Part shown: positions 10,931 to 20,899 of the stretch, piece after piece
Layout: each line of letters opens with the position of its first letter
Position numbering within the stretch: position 1 is the first letter of the stretch
Source: Phytoseiulus persimilis
Lineage: Eukaryota > Arthropoda > Arachnida > Mesostigmata > Phytoseiidae
Length of the DNA stretch: 64,000 bases
NCBI GenBank assembly: GCA_037576195.1
Contig: CM075103.1
Span: 3,410,001 to 3,474,000, forward strand
Direction of reading: 5' to 3'
Notes under the pieces: model-generated
Databases searched by the model: none
Told to the model about the DNA's origin: nothing
Seen by the model: the letters and a program-made list of their open reading frames with translations, nothing else
Position numbers and translations under genes: made by a program

Positions 10931-10970
10931 GCCCCCGTGACAACACGCCCTTGAATATTGTAGCGGCCAT
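10921..10970 (-). CDS. possible first coding exon with a mitochondrial-type presequence
   Basis: On the minus strand an ATG at 10970 opens 16 codons, MAATIFKGVLSRGLSS, followed at once by GTGAGC, a good splice donor. The peptide has the basic, hydroxylated, acid-free character of a mitochondrial targeting sequence. A possible next acceptor on the same strand is TTCTCTCCACAG near 10.57 kb, but the frame entered there reaches a stop after about 33 codons and is not recognisable. It is supported only by a short peptide and one splice site. Confidence 0.2.
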
Positions 10971-10989
10971 GTAGCTAACGACATGCACG

Positions 10990-12060
10990 ACTTGATTGAT
11001 AAGTGGGACTCCTAAACTGCCGACACGTCCACCGCCCGTAGTCTAGGACCGCGGCTGCGAGCGTCCTGCCATGCGCGGCGGATCGGACGATTCAAACGGC
11101 GTCAACCGCGCTGTGGGTGATTTTAGAGTCGATGCACGAATCCGCAGTAACGGAGAATCATCCCGGCGATAGGAGTCAGTGCTCGTCATATTCCCCATAA
11201 TCCGACGTTCAGGCTCACTCTCCTCTGCCGCATCCGCAACCCTTGACCCTCGGAGGCGTTAGCTCAGCGGCAAAATCGCGCCAAAATATATGGGCAGATC
11301 AATCTTTGTTATGGCTCCCGTGTCGGGTGAAGCCAATCTCGAGATGAAACTATGCTGCCGAGTTATTTCATAAACCCTGCCGAGCCACAAGGGGTAACGA
11401 GCAAGGAAGAGAGAGTGAGCGATTAGGCCGGCGAAGTATCTCGGCGAGACGAAACGATGTGCGCCGCTACTTGCGAAAAATGATAAATGAACGCCTAAAT
11501 TGCCCATGTAGGCCATCGTTTTGCTATCGAGCTCGACTCGGGGCACGCGAGCTACTCAAGCAAACTCGCTGAGTGATCGAGTCACTAATATTCTATCGCG
11601 AAGATTGGAGTCCCACATACACATATATATTCCCGCATGGACGAGGCTGTGGCGGAGCGGAGCTGCGTAGTTCTATTCAGCTTCCTAGGCGTAATCCGTC
11701 CGGTATTCTTCGGTGATTTCGTCAAAGATGACGTCTGGGCGCGTCATTATCAGTTTCAGTATCAGTATTATTATTTCATTATCAGTATTGTCCGAATATG
11801 ATGCGTATCGAAAGTCGCGCATCATATCACTCGCGTTGATAGAGTGAGCTTCCCTCCATCGTGGTCTCCCGAAAGTATGTTGTTTCGCAACCTGGTGTCC
11901 AACCATAAAGCATCGATCTAATCTCTGCGTCACCACAGCCGGACTAAAAGCCCCGTTACGCAACAAAATATCTGTCATGCTCTTCGATTCACGGCAGTGT
12001 TCATCCAGGAGATACCCACGCCGCACTACTTTATATAATGGAGTCCAGTTTTCAAATCAA
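10990..12060. other. no gene recognised
   Basis: I see no supportable gene. At 11745-11790 there is a short degenerate array of TCAGTAT / ATTATT units. A tRNA-like A-box string (TTAGCTCAGCGG) near 11260 has no matching B box and is not called. Confidence 0.3.
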
Positions 12061-12130
12061 ATATGTATTGTTTGCCATATCAACCGTTTCTCCTCATAAG
12101 ATGAGTGCTCTGGAAGAATGAGAGATCGCA

Positions 12131-12415
12131 GTGGGGTTGCAGGTCAAATCCCGCAGAAGCCAACTCTTAGCGTTAACCAGGGCAGGAATGCTAAACACCA
12201 AGACCCGGCAACACAACCGCGATTCCTCCATCGACATCAACTGTTCAAGATGTGGAGCACCCGAAACAGACAGACACGTAGTCTTGGGGTGCGAAGAAAG
12301 AACTTTCCCCCCACAGGAGTTTCCCTTTCGAATTGGACTCACACCCAATAGCAAACATGAAGTTCTGCGAATGACGAAGGTGACCCTAACTAACTGGGAG
12401 CGACAAGATCTGTGA
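12131..12415 (+). pseudogene. LINE reverse transcriptase C-terminal fragment
   Basis: About 94 codons are open, starting without an ATG directly after an in-frame TGA at 12119. The segment LLALTRAGMLNTKTRQHNRD before the zinc-binding CCHC motif matches the usual pattern of a leucine-rich thumb or connection region followed by a cysteine-histidine knuckle. The reverse transcriptase core and endonuclease are missing. It cannot support transposition. Confidence 0.6.
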
Positions 12416-12472
12416 ACGCAATACGACTCACCCCTGGAATGAAAGGGACCATATGTAAATATGGAAGATCGA

Positions 12473-12494
12473 AATAAATCCAATCCAATCCAAA
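12473..12494 (+). repeat. AATAAA signal and AATCC tail of the LINE
   Basis: AATAAA overlaps the first of three to four tandem AATCC units. It marks the 3' terminus of the inserted element and so the position of the insertion. Confidence 0.6.
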
Positions 12495-12769
12495 TGACGA
12501 GTTTGATTCTCAAGGGCGATGAGTCCATTTTTGTTGATTTCGAGGAAGTCTTCTTTTTTGATTCTGGTGAAAGCTGTGAGCGCGTGATCATGGTGAAGCT
12601 TCGCCACAACCAAGAGTACCCGGCTTACGCTTTCTCGGGCCGAGGTGGGGAGCATTCAATGCAAGACACAGCGTACTCGGCAAGACATCGGATCAGAAAA
12701 TTTTCACCAATTACGATTTCTGCATCAAACAATAAACTCAGCAGAACAGGAACGACCGTGGTCCTTTAA
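12494..12769 (+). CDS. unidentified open frame next to the LINE tail
   Basis: Directly after the LINE tail an ATG opens about 90 codons (MTSLILKGDESIFVDFEEVF near its start, ERVIMVKLRHNQEYPAYAF in the middle). It reads like protein and is partly acidic, without signal peptide or membrane segment. If real, the LINE inserted at or just before its start. No family is recognised, and a 171-codon frame on the minus strand runs across the same area. Confidence 0.2.
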   Translation: MTSLILKGDESIFVDFEEVFFFDSGESCERVIMVKLRHNQEYPAYAFSGRGGEHSMQDTAYSARHRIRKFSPITISASNNKLSRTGTTVVL

Positions 12770-12779
12770 AGTGATTAGC

Positions 12780-13020
12780 GTTCTCATGTACGGAGAGGGG
12801 AGCAGTATTCATCGTCTTAGGTTGTGAGCTCACGAGGTTGCTGAGCGCGCTCCCATGCGTAGATCTCAGCGTATGCTGAAAAGCGTGGCTTCTCGGATAC
12901 ACTTTCCCTCGATCTACAGCTGTCTTGGACTCAATTCCCTTCTGACAACGACTGCTGTCGGACTCATCTCCTTTCGGGAATGATCCTGTTCTCGAGCCCT
13001 TCCTTCGCAGTAATAGCGAA
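12780..13020. other. no gene recognised
   Basis: No gene, repeat or motif that I can support. Confidence 0.3.
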
Positions 13021-13026
13021 CGAATA

Positions 13027-13355
13027 TCACCGATCTGAGACTAGCATTTGGAACAGAGCTTGATCCACTACCGATATCAATCGAATTTCAGAATTTGAGA
13101 AATATGGACTCATCGCCGTTCGGATTCGAGCTCGTCGAATGTTCCGTATGCTGCAGCGGAATAATGGGAGCCACGGAACAATTCCCAGTTCTTCGAATGG
13201 GGATCCGAGCGTAATGTGCGCCAGAATGTCCGCGCCTGAATGTCTGGAACTCGAATCAGTGCATCCGTTTGTCAGCTGAACTCCCTGCGGTGAGAATCGG
13301 AGAAGGACCTGGAGCGATTCGCCGATCTCATCGGCTTTGTGGGGGAGCAAACTCT
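13027..13355 (-). CDS. unidentified open frame, possible terminal exon
   Basis: On the minus strand 108 codons run from just after a good pyrimidine-rich acceptor (CACTAATTTCTCAGATAG) to a TGA at 13027-13029. The frame reads like protein (ADEIGESLQVLLRFSPQGVQ, later SPYFSNSEIRLISVVDQALF) with mostly C or G at third positions in its first half. No ATG opens it, so it would be a last exon. I do not recognise a family, and no upstream exon was joined with confidence. Confidence 0.25.
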
Positions 13356-13359
13356 ATCT

Positions 13360-16015
13360 GAGAAATTAGTGATAAAAGCTACAGAACGACAAATTTGAAG
13401 ATCGACTTCAGCTCTCCGCAGTGGTTGCGGCCTCTTCATGTGCCGGAGCTCAATAGCAAGTGAACGCGCCCGGGGATCGTGTCCTCGGAACCGGGGTTGC
13501 CGGGATAAAGTCAAATAGTTCCTCTTTCAGGAGTCGTCGATTGAGGAATGAACAAAATTCTCATTCCAGCCGCACTGTGGAAGGCCAGGGGACTGGAGGA
13601 AGAATCACCGAGAACCGTTACAGCGGTGCTATATCGAGCACACGTAAAACCCTGTCGAGGATCAGTCAATCTTCATTAGGGGATAAAAGTTCTCCGCGCC
13701 TGAAGTACTCGCATCGAATGGTTTGTTCACAGAAGATCGCGGATCTGGAAATGCCTTGAGGATCCTCCACTGTACAACTTCCACCGGAACGAGGCTCGAG
13801 AACGTGTCTCGGGGTTCTAACTTCAGAAGGAATCAATACTACCGACGTCCCAATGAACTCACCATCGGGTGGATCCTGGTCAGAGGTGGGCTCTCGTCCT
13901 GTGGACTCTGGTCGTGCCACGAATGTGCTGAGCCGGCCCGATGAGCATGCGGGGATTCCGCGCAGCGATCTTATAAACCGAAATGGCCACACGGCTCGGC
14001 ACGGGTGCCTCAGCTGGCGGTGGAAGCGCTGGCTGCTGAGAAGCCAGGGAGATACCGAATACGATCCGTGAGAGCCATCGAATTGTCCGCCGATAAGTCA
14101 GATCGAAGACGTTCGAGGACAAGTTTCAGCACATTCGCTGTTCTGTGGCAGCGCATGCAATCAGCATCGATGTACGTAGCTGATGATCCTGGTGTTCGAA
14201 TTGAAAACGACAAGGTTCAGAGTCGTGGCACTCCTTTTCTGCTGCGCTCGGTCCCGCTGCTTTCTGCTGCTGTGGATGGCATTGTTGTCGTTGCCGCTTC
14301 TGATGCCTCGCTGGGCGTCGTTGGGTTCCGTTCGTTCCAGTTCCTGTAACAGATTGATGTTTGAAAGAATACGCTCCGCGTTCCGAAGACTTGGACCACC
14401 GTCGTGGCCGCGTCGCTTCTTGTTTGTGCGCTCCTTTCTATTTGGCCTCCTTCTATCTCTGACTCCTGACGGTCGTTTTTCTGCAGCTGTCCCCCGTGCC
14501 GCTCCTTGTCCGGCTCCGGTTCCCTTCATCGTCCTTTGTCGTGTTTATCCTGGGAATGGATTTGCATTCACGTCGAACAAGCCTGGTCGCTCGCAGCCTG
14601 GGCGGCTGACTGGGTCTTCTTGCTTTTACGGCTGCAATAACAGCGACGGCGCGCGTGCACCAGGAGGATCTATTGGGCTCATCTTGGCAAGTTCCCTTTT
14701 CAGGCGTATTTTCGCTCTCGAGCATTTTTGCATTCGAATTCATTTGTAATGGTTTTGCTGTCACCGACTTCGCATTCGATCGTCAGCGTCTGCTGTGCAT
14801 TTTTATGCTTTCGAGAAAGGCGCAAGGGAACGTAGACAAGAATCTCTATTCCGCGACTGCCTGGCTCCTTTCAGACAATGTGGCGAGACCCGGTAAAACC
14901 CGAGACTGGAAACATCGAACTCTCTTTCATAACAGAATTCAATAGGAGCTCGTTCACAAAACACACGCCGAACTTTATCCTGCCCGACGTTACGTCGAAG
15001 TCTCCGAACCACGTCGCCATGGTCTGGAAGACCAACAACGGTGTGGGAACTCGATCGCGATAGAGATCGCACCCACGACGGTCAAGGTCGAAACCGAACC
15101 CTTATTGAGCGGAAGTTGGCAGTTTTTTTCAACGGAGCAGGTCGACTCGTCGCTTGTTCTCAAGCTTGTGGTTCCCCGCTTCATATTCTTGAGAAACGGA
15201 ACGGAAGTGTCCCGCTGTGAGTTCCGATCTGTGAATCTTTGTTGAATCGCAACAGTCCCGCGCTACCTGCCGCCCTCCTGCGTCGCTCCCGATTCTACCG
15301 ATTATTATAGCCCCATCGACTGGAAGCCGCGTTTCCTCGATACATCACCAGCATGTATGGGGGTGCTCTCCAGGGTCATAGATGAAGCTCTCATCATCTG
15401 AAGATGCTGAGATTCGGACGTTCGGGGGGATCAGCCGATTTCGGTTGTCGAACGCACAACTCTCCTTTCTGTGTATCGTTGTGAAATTGCAGGGGCGAAC
15501 TGTTTCGGATAGAATATGGGGTACTGGTTATGCTCTCGATTGGACGGCTGAAGGATTGTACCCCCCTGTTCAGTGTTTAACAGCTTGAAATTCTCCGCAA
15601 AACTCCCGTCCGGAGATGCTTGGGAGCCGCTCTCGAATCGCGTTCGGAAAAAATGCGACAGTGGGTCCTGGGGTTTCTTCTCTGCTGAATCGCTCGGTCT
15701 ATTCTGTCGGAACGATGTCGAACTGGCGGCGAAGTTTGGAGTTTCACGCCCATGGGCATTCAGCAATGTCCAGCAATGGGGAAAAAGTTATGCTTTGAGT
15801 TCTAAAACACACTGTATCTCATGAGAGCCATGGAACGCCGTTGTTGAAGATACAACGTATCGGAGTTGGGTTCTCAAGCTTTCACAGCATGTCAAGAGTT
15901 CGACCATTAGTCGAATGACGAAAGTTAGATCTTGCGGCGATCGAGGCACTGGTTGGAGCTCTGAAAGAATAAGCCGGAGGATTCACACTCAACCTGTGGC
16001 TTAGCCAGGGCTGAC
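13360..16015. other. no gene recognised; long overlapping frames
   Basis: Frames of up to 188 codons (14183-14749, plus) and 122 codons (14161-14529, minus) overlap each other. The minus one is rich in glutamine, serine and asparagine because of CAG/AGC-like triplets. Neither shows a domain or clean splice sites, so I do not call a gene. Confidence 0.25.
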
Positions 16016-16033
16016 AAGGCTCTAGCATCCCCT

Positions 16034-16047
16034 CCCCCCCCCCCCCC
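16034..16047 (+). repeat. poly-C tract (14 C)
   Basis: An uninterrupted run of 14 C directly precedes the 28-base tandem repeat. A second, 13-base C run lies at 16897-16909. Confidence 0.9.
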
Positions 16048-16078
16048 GAACTTCTGAGCTCATGATATCACAGACGAG

Positions 16079-16134
16079 CTTTCGAAACAAATTCTGGATC
16101 TCTAGCCTTTCGAAACAAATTTTGGATCTCTAGC
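16079..16134 (+). repeat. 28-base tandem duplication
   Basis: Two adjacent 28-base copies, each beginning CTTTCGAAACAAATT and ending GGATCTCTAGC, differ at one position. This is a recent local duplication in non-coding DNA. Confidence 0.85.
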
Positions 16135-16139
16135 CTATG

Positions 16140-16610
16140 TCGAGCCTCCTCGGAAGCGAACGATACCTGGTGTGATATGACAGGAAGGCCATTGATCCTT
16201 AATGACATGAGGAGCGAAAACCTGAACGCCTCGCTTTTGAGCTTCCAAGTCGAACGTAAGCTCTCTTAAGAATAAGACAAACAGGAGAGCCTATGGTTGC
16301 ATGTTTGGAACGCCATTCTGGAGCGATTCCTGCGGGCGATTTTCAAAGAGTCTCTGCTGAAATGCATCATGATGCGACGGATTTCAAGATGTTGACGAGT
16401 AAACACTTTTCTCTTTTCGAGATCTCAGAAGGATAAATAGCAACAGCGCTCCATGGGTTCGTTTTTCAAAGTGTCGAAGCCAACTGAATGACGCTTTCCC
16501 GACCATCTTGTTTCAACTCCTGTACACTCTCTAGAACATGAGCTGTCAGCGATAAAATTTGATGCGATCGTATTCCTGAAATGACTCGGAACTTGGATTA
16601 AAATTTCGGA
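16140..16610. other. no gene recognised
   Basis: Only short interrupted frames are present; I see no gene, repeat or motif that I can support. Confidence 0.3.
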
Positions 16611-16611
16611 A

Positions 16612-16925
16612 CCAGTAGCGTAGCGAGCCTCGGTGATACCCGGGGCGGAATCTCAATCTGACGCCCCTCATGGGTGAAATATTTTCCAATCTGATGCCCC
16701 TCATGTCGGACGATCCGATACCGGAGTCCGCTGGAGGGAGATCCCGCCACCTTCAGGGCCTATGGAAGTTCCGGAACTCGAGGAAGGATGGGGCGAATGC
16801 CGTCGCCGGACATCAGAAGGACGTCGCGATACTCGGGTTGGGCGATATGCTGCCCCAGACCCCGGGCCCAAACCTTGATGCCCGGGTCGGGCCGCTCCCC
16901 CCCCCCCCCTCGCTAAGCTAATAAG
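16612..16925. mobile_element. possible transposon end with 33-base duplication and C tract
   Basis: The string CAGTAGCGTAGCGAGCCTCGG followed by GGGGCGG resembles the start of many non-autonomous transposon copies, and the interval ends in a 13-base C tract after repeated GCCCGGG blocks. Within it, a 33-base unit beginning AATCTGACGCCCCTCATG is duplicated at 16655-16687 and 16688 onward. A related start string, AGTTGCGTAGCCAGGAG, lies at 26414. No coding capacity and no defined target-site duplication. Confidence 0.3.
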
Positions 16926-19300
16926 TGGAACGCATGGCTGGTATTTTTTGTTTAGGTCATAACTCTGCCAAATCTTGGATTTTTTTTCGGGGCGCTCATT
17001 TGAACTTTTTCTGGAGTGACTTTGATGAGAATTGCGGCCATCAAGTGCTTTCAACATTAACATATCCTGGGAGTTCGAGGGGATTTTCCTCAGAGTCCAT
17101 GAATACCAAAATAGGGTGGTTTTAACATGACCGATTTTTTTTCGAGGTCCTCCTGGAACTTATCAGGAAAACATCATATTTCATCGGAAGTGACTCGTGA
17201 GGTTCGCTATCGACGCGCGAAAGGGGAGCCGGTCATTAACCGAAAACCCGTGTGAAGTTCTCTCGTTTCCTCGAAAAATGGCAACCGATCGTATCTAGAA
17301 TTCCTCTAGTTTCAAAGGTATAGGTGATTTCCGGTGAAAAAAAAATCGTCGACCTTGCAGCTCAAGATTTAGATGGTATATCCTGAGTAATTCTCATCAG
17401 AGGACATACTTCCTATTCCGCCTCGCTGAGGAGCTACGAGAGTATTTGCGGGAAAAAGCGAGAAAACGAAATAAGCCAACGGGTGGGGCCTCGAAAAAAG
17501 AAAGGATACGATCGCTGACCGTTTTCCGAGGAAACGAGAAAGTCTCAATCGGTTACGTGGCCAATGACCGTTGTCTTTCTTCGCGTCGGATGCGACCCCA
17601 ACGAGTCCGATCCGATAAAATTCTACGTTTTTCGTTTTCTACGGAAAAAATTGGTCATTCTCAGAGCCCTCTGCTGACCGCGATGCTCATCAAATCCGCT
17701 TCAGTAGAAAAATCCAAATGACCTACTTGAAATTCTCTATTAATAACTTTCTGATTCCCGAAAAAATCGACAGAGTTATGCCCTAAACGAAATCGGGCTC
17801 GAAAATTCCCGACTCGAGAATTCCACCCTGTAGACGTCGAGTATTCAATTCGGCAGTCGATCAGAGCAAGTGCAGTTTTGCTTTTTTGCGATATCTGTGA
17901 TGAGTCGACGTCAGAAGGAGAGAGGTATGTCTTTCTGACGGTGCGAGACGGACGTTGAAGCTCATTGGGCCGAGGGAACATCTACATTAGCCTATAACGG
18001 AACTCCCAAGAGGGGGACACCCCTCTCGACAAGAGCACCGCGAGCAGCATCGACCCAGGTTCGCGGAGAGTGGAAAGTCTGAGAAGGGAAGGCGCTCCGA
18101 GGATAAAGACTCAGCATGGACGAGACAGTTGTCCGCTATAAACGCAACGTCAGTGCTGGTCGTTGAAGGGACCCAACGAGTTTGCCCAACGAAGATCATA
18201 AAAAGTTCTCCCGAGGAGATGGAGCAACAAGAAACTCTGTGCGAACTCATCGTTCATTACACGAGGACGATATGACGGAGGGCGAGAGGTAGCCGGCGGA
18301 AGTTGTAGCGGACGAATCGAAGGAAACAAGCGTGGTTGTCTCGCTGTCGTAGCGGACGGCTCGAAGGAAGCCTCCTCCTCTGCTGAGCAAGGGAAGACGG
18401 ACAACGCTTCACCGACGCTCGAGAGTGGACGAAGCACTTGAATGGACAGACAGCGACGCCGAGACGACATATAGAGGTAGACTGCCGGAGCACGAGCAGG
18501 GAGATGAGGTGTTGATGTGAGCGAGACGCAAGTCGAGCAACGCCCGATCCCTGAGCAGCGAGACGGGTCGACGGTTCCAAGTTTTCTCCGCGGGAATCCG
18601 AAAGGAAACCCGGATTGGTGAGGAAGGAAACGGATCGACGCAGCTAGCTCCACTCATGGATGGATTGATGGAGACCAACCGAGAGGAGGCGGCTCAGGGA
18701 GTGAATGGATTCTCGGTCGGATGGATGATGAACTGCAAAGACTCCACTACCCGCACGACTTTTATTCACCGAAACGCTCGGTGGCAACCACGAGCCGGAC
18801 CCAATTTCGGACGGCTCTCAGGAAGAAATGATCGATCTGCCATACCGTTCTTCTTTGCGATCCGAGCGTTGAGCACTCTCCGGTGAACGTCCCAAGTATC
18901 CCTAGATGGTTCCGGAGCGCTGTCCAGTTTTTCACTGTGTTAGAAGCGCGGGGTTTGAGTTCGCTGTTCCGTGACCGTGCATAGTTTGCACCGCCGTAGG
19001 TTCGGTACCCGGTGTCAGCTAATAGCTCAAGGTATTCGGATCCCAGTATGCTCGAGCAATGCCAAACAGTGCGATCCGGGATTGGCAATACAGTCTCGGA
19101 CACGAATGAGGTAAGCCCCATAGTTGGGGATTTCCAGCGAACTGCGGCTGAAAAATTCTACTCAACACGAGACGGACGCGCCAAAATAATTCGGAGGCAG
19201 CGATATCAGACGAAACTTCTGTGCCCGGCATTCGGGTCGTTATTCTCAGAAGAGAAAAAGTGATTTGTTTTCAGTGTGTTGTCGGGCGAGCCTGAGTGCA
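16926..19300. other. no gene recognised; possible upstream exons of the haspin-like gene
   Basis: Long frames at 18150-18653 (minus) lie in strand-asymmetric DNA and are not called. At 19012-19110 a plus-strand stretch ends in GAATGAG followed by GTAAGC, a good splice donor, and could be a 5' untranslated or early coding exon of the haspin-like gene 350 bases downstream. Acceptors TTGTTTTCAG (ending 19274) and GAGTGCAG lie between. Confidence 0.3.
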
Positions 19301-19459
19301 GACACTATGGAACTTCTTTGAACGACTGAGAGAGACGTCCTCGGCGTTGTCCTCGGAAGTTGGTTGGTCGTAACAAGCTCAAGGAGGCACACTGATTGGC
19401 AAACGTCAGAGGATGATGAGCTCGCACGGATCATTCAGGATTCGCGAGGGAAAACAACG

Positions 19460-19783
19460 ATGGTCTTCGAGAACTCGATACAGTATATTTCGCTAGCCGT
19501 TGTATGCTTTTCGACATCGCTTGTGTACGTGTATTTTTGGCAGCCCCCGGTTGTAGCGATCGCCACACTGAATGCTCTGATCATCGGGTTCAGCGTTTCG
19601 CCGTACCCGGCGTGGAATCTTTCCTCGTTGACGTCGATCCTAGTGAAGCCCCCCTTGACGACAGACATCGAGGCCACTGAAGAAACCGTCGATTCGAAAG
19701 ATGACGCGATCCAAGGAAGCGATTTGTCGGTGCAACGAGCTCCCGTGCAGCCGGGACTCCTCAAACTCGAGATCGAGGATCAG
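19460..19783 (+). other. exon 1 of the haspin-like gene, two hydrophobic segments
   Basis: The frame encodes about 108 residues: two hydrophobic stretches (around residues 9-26 and 28-45, including ISLAVVCFSTSLVYVYFW), then an acidic, serine/threonine-rich linker ending LKLEIEDQ. It ends in CAG followed by GTAAAC. If translated from 19460 the kinase-like domain would be tethered by a membrane hairpin, which is not typical of haspin. The hydrophobic part could instead be intron read-through: GTTCAG at about 19593 could act as an internal acceptor and would drop it. Only transcript data can decide. Confidence 0.5.
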
Positions 19784-20849
19784 GTAAACACGACCTGAAA
19801 GGAGCGCCCGTGCATCGGAACCTCATTCGCTTGGAGGTTTGTTCTTGATTTCACGGCTCTGTTATCTCCTGCAGGTAACCCCACTGGTGTTTGGCGAGCT
19901 CTTACCGAAAGGGTGCGACGAGCCGAGGCTCGTTGCGGAAACATCACGTACGCTCTGCTTGACGTACGCCAAGACCGACTCGGTGACGATGGTAAAAATC
20001 ATCCGCATGACTGATGAGGCATGGCGGGACGGAGCTGCGAACGAGGTTTTCATTTCAAGAGCACTCCAGGAACTGAGGAAGAAGAACGCGACGCATCGGA
20101 CCACCGGCTTCTGTCGCCGGAAGCTCGCTGTGTTCGTCAGAGATCACATTCCGCAACAAATCCTCCTGGCTCGCCAGAGGGAGTATCTCGTTTCCTCGGA
20201 TCTGAGGGAGGACTTCTTCTCTAAGCACCGTTTCAACGAGCAGTGCGACTTCCTGTATTTCGAGTACGCGTCGGGAGGTGAGCACCTCATGAACGTCCGC
20301 TTCCAGAGCATCAAACAAGTCGCCAGTGTCATCGCTCAGGTCGCTTTCACGATAGCGGTTGCTGAGGCCGCGATCGAGTTCGAACACCGCCACCTCGAGC
20401 TGGACGCGATCATGGTTTCGACCACGCTCGACACCCACGTTGAGGTCCGCCTCAACGGTCGGGGCATCTGGTTGCCGACCTGTGGAATGGTGACGCGGGT
20501 CGGAAACCTCGGGAAAGCGCGAGCGCGCCTCGGCGACAGCACCCATTACTCGGATCTCGCGAGTCGGCTCGCCGATCCAATTTTCGCCGATGGCGCCTGC
20601 TGGTTTGGCTATGGTTTCGCTCTCGGCCAGCTGCACTCGAACTGGGCAGTCCACAAACCGTTGACGAACGTTATGTACTTGGCTCAGATGATCGGCGATC
20701 TCGTCTTCAATTTGGAACATGAAAACGAGTATCAGCGATATGAAATGCGTTCGTTACTCGAGCTGCGATACGCTTTGCTGACGATGAAGTACCCTTCGAT
20801 GGTTTCGGTGGTTGAAGATTGTCGAGAATTCAAGAGTATTATTCCTTAG
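19460..20849 (+). CDS. haspin-like protein kinase with degraded catalytic site (pseudokinase)
   Basis: Two exons, 19460-19783 and 19875-20849, join in phase 0 across a 91-base GT..AG intron to give 432 residues. Exon 2 aligns by eye with the whole haspin kinase domain, the mitotic histone H3 threonine-3 kinase family. It shows VFGEL for the nucleotide loop, MVKII for the ATP lysine (about residue 149), NEVFISRAL for its glutamate partner (about 165), and AVAEAAIEFEHR before the catalytic loop. The last match is close to the family signature, but the loop then reads HRHLELDAI where haspin has HRDLHWGN: the catalytic aspartate is histidine and the metal-binding asparagine is alanine. After the conserved LPTCG, the DYT motif is NLG, losing the second metal aspartate. 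The loop glycines are reduced too. Phosphotransfer is therefore unlikely; a scaffold role is inference. The ATG at 19460 has a strong start context (ACG before, G after). Confidence 0.8.
19784..19874 (+). other. intron of the haspin-like gene (91 bases)
   Basis: It begins GTAAAC after CAG, ends CTCCTGCAG, and has a T/C-rich stretch before the acceptor. Removing it keeps the frame open from the linker into VTPLVFGEL. It contains an in-frame TGA, so retention would truncate the protein. Confidence 0.7.
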
Positions 20850-20891
20850 TCGCTCAGAAGACGTGCGGTGGACGACGCGAAAAACAGCAGA

Positions 20892-20897
20892 AATAAA
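20892..20897 (+). terminator. poly(A) signal of the haspin-like gene
   Basis: AATAAA lies 43 bases after the TAG stop at 20847-20849, a normal position for a short 3' untranslated region. Confidence 0.5.
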
Positions 20898-20899
20898 CA

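Larger units (their letters stand above)
12119..12494 (+). mobile_element. 3' end of a LINE (non-LTR retrotransposon)
   Basis: A 5'-truncated reverse-transcriptase C-terminus is followed by a short 3' untranslated region and a simple-repeat tail. The coding part holds the CCHC motif, NCSRCGAPETDRHVVLGC (C-x2-C-x7-H-x4-C), which is usual downstream of the reverse transcriptase in several LINE clades. About 55 bases after the stop comes AATAAA (12473-12478) merging into three to four copies of AATCC (to 12494). Tails of short tandem repeats rather than poly(A) occur in some LINE clades. A TGA at 12119 closes the frame upstream, so the copy is truncated or broken there. I found no target-site duplication. 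Confidence 0.65.

Noticed and set aside
11250-11345. Possible tRNA gene (TTAGCTCAGCGG)
   Set aside because: No B box (GGTTCRANNC) at tRNA distance and no acceptor stem pairing.
14183-14749. 188-codon plus-strand frame rich in Leu, Arg and Ser
   Set aside because: It is overlapped by a minus-strand frame of 122 codons; hydrophobic runs come from CAG/CTG-like triplets. No domain or splice support.
18150-18653. 167-codon minus-strand frame
   Set aside because: Overlaps a second long minus-strand frame in strand-asymmetric DNA; proline/serine/arginine-rich and without a domain.
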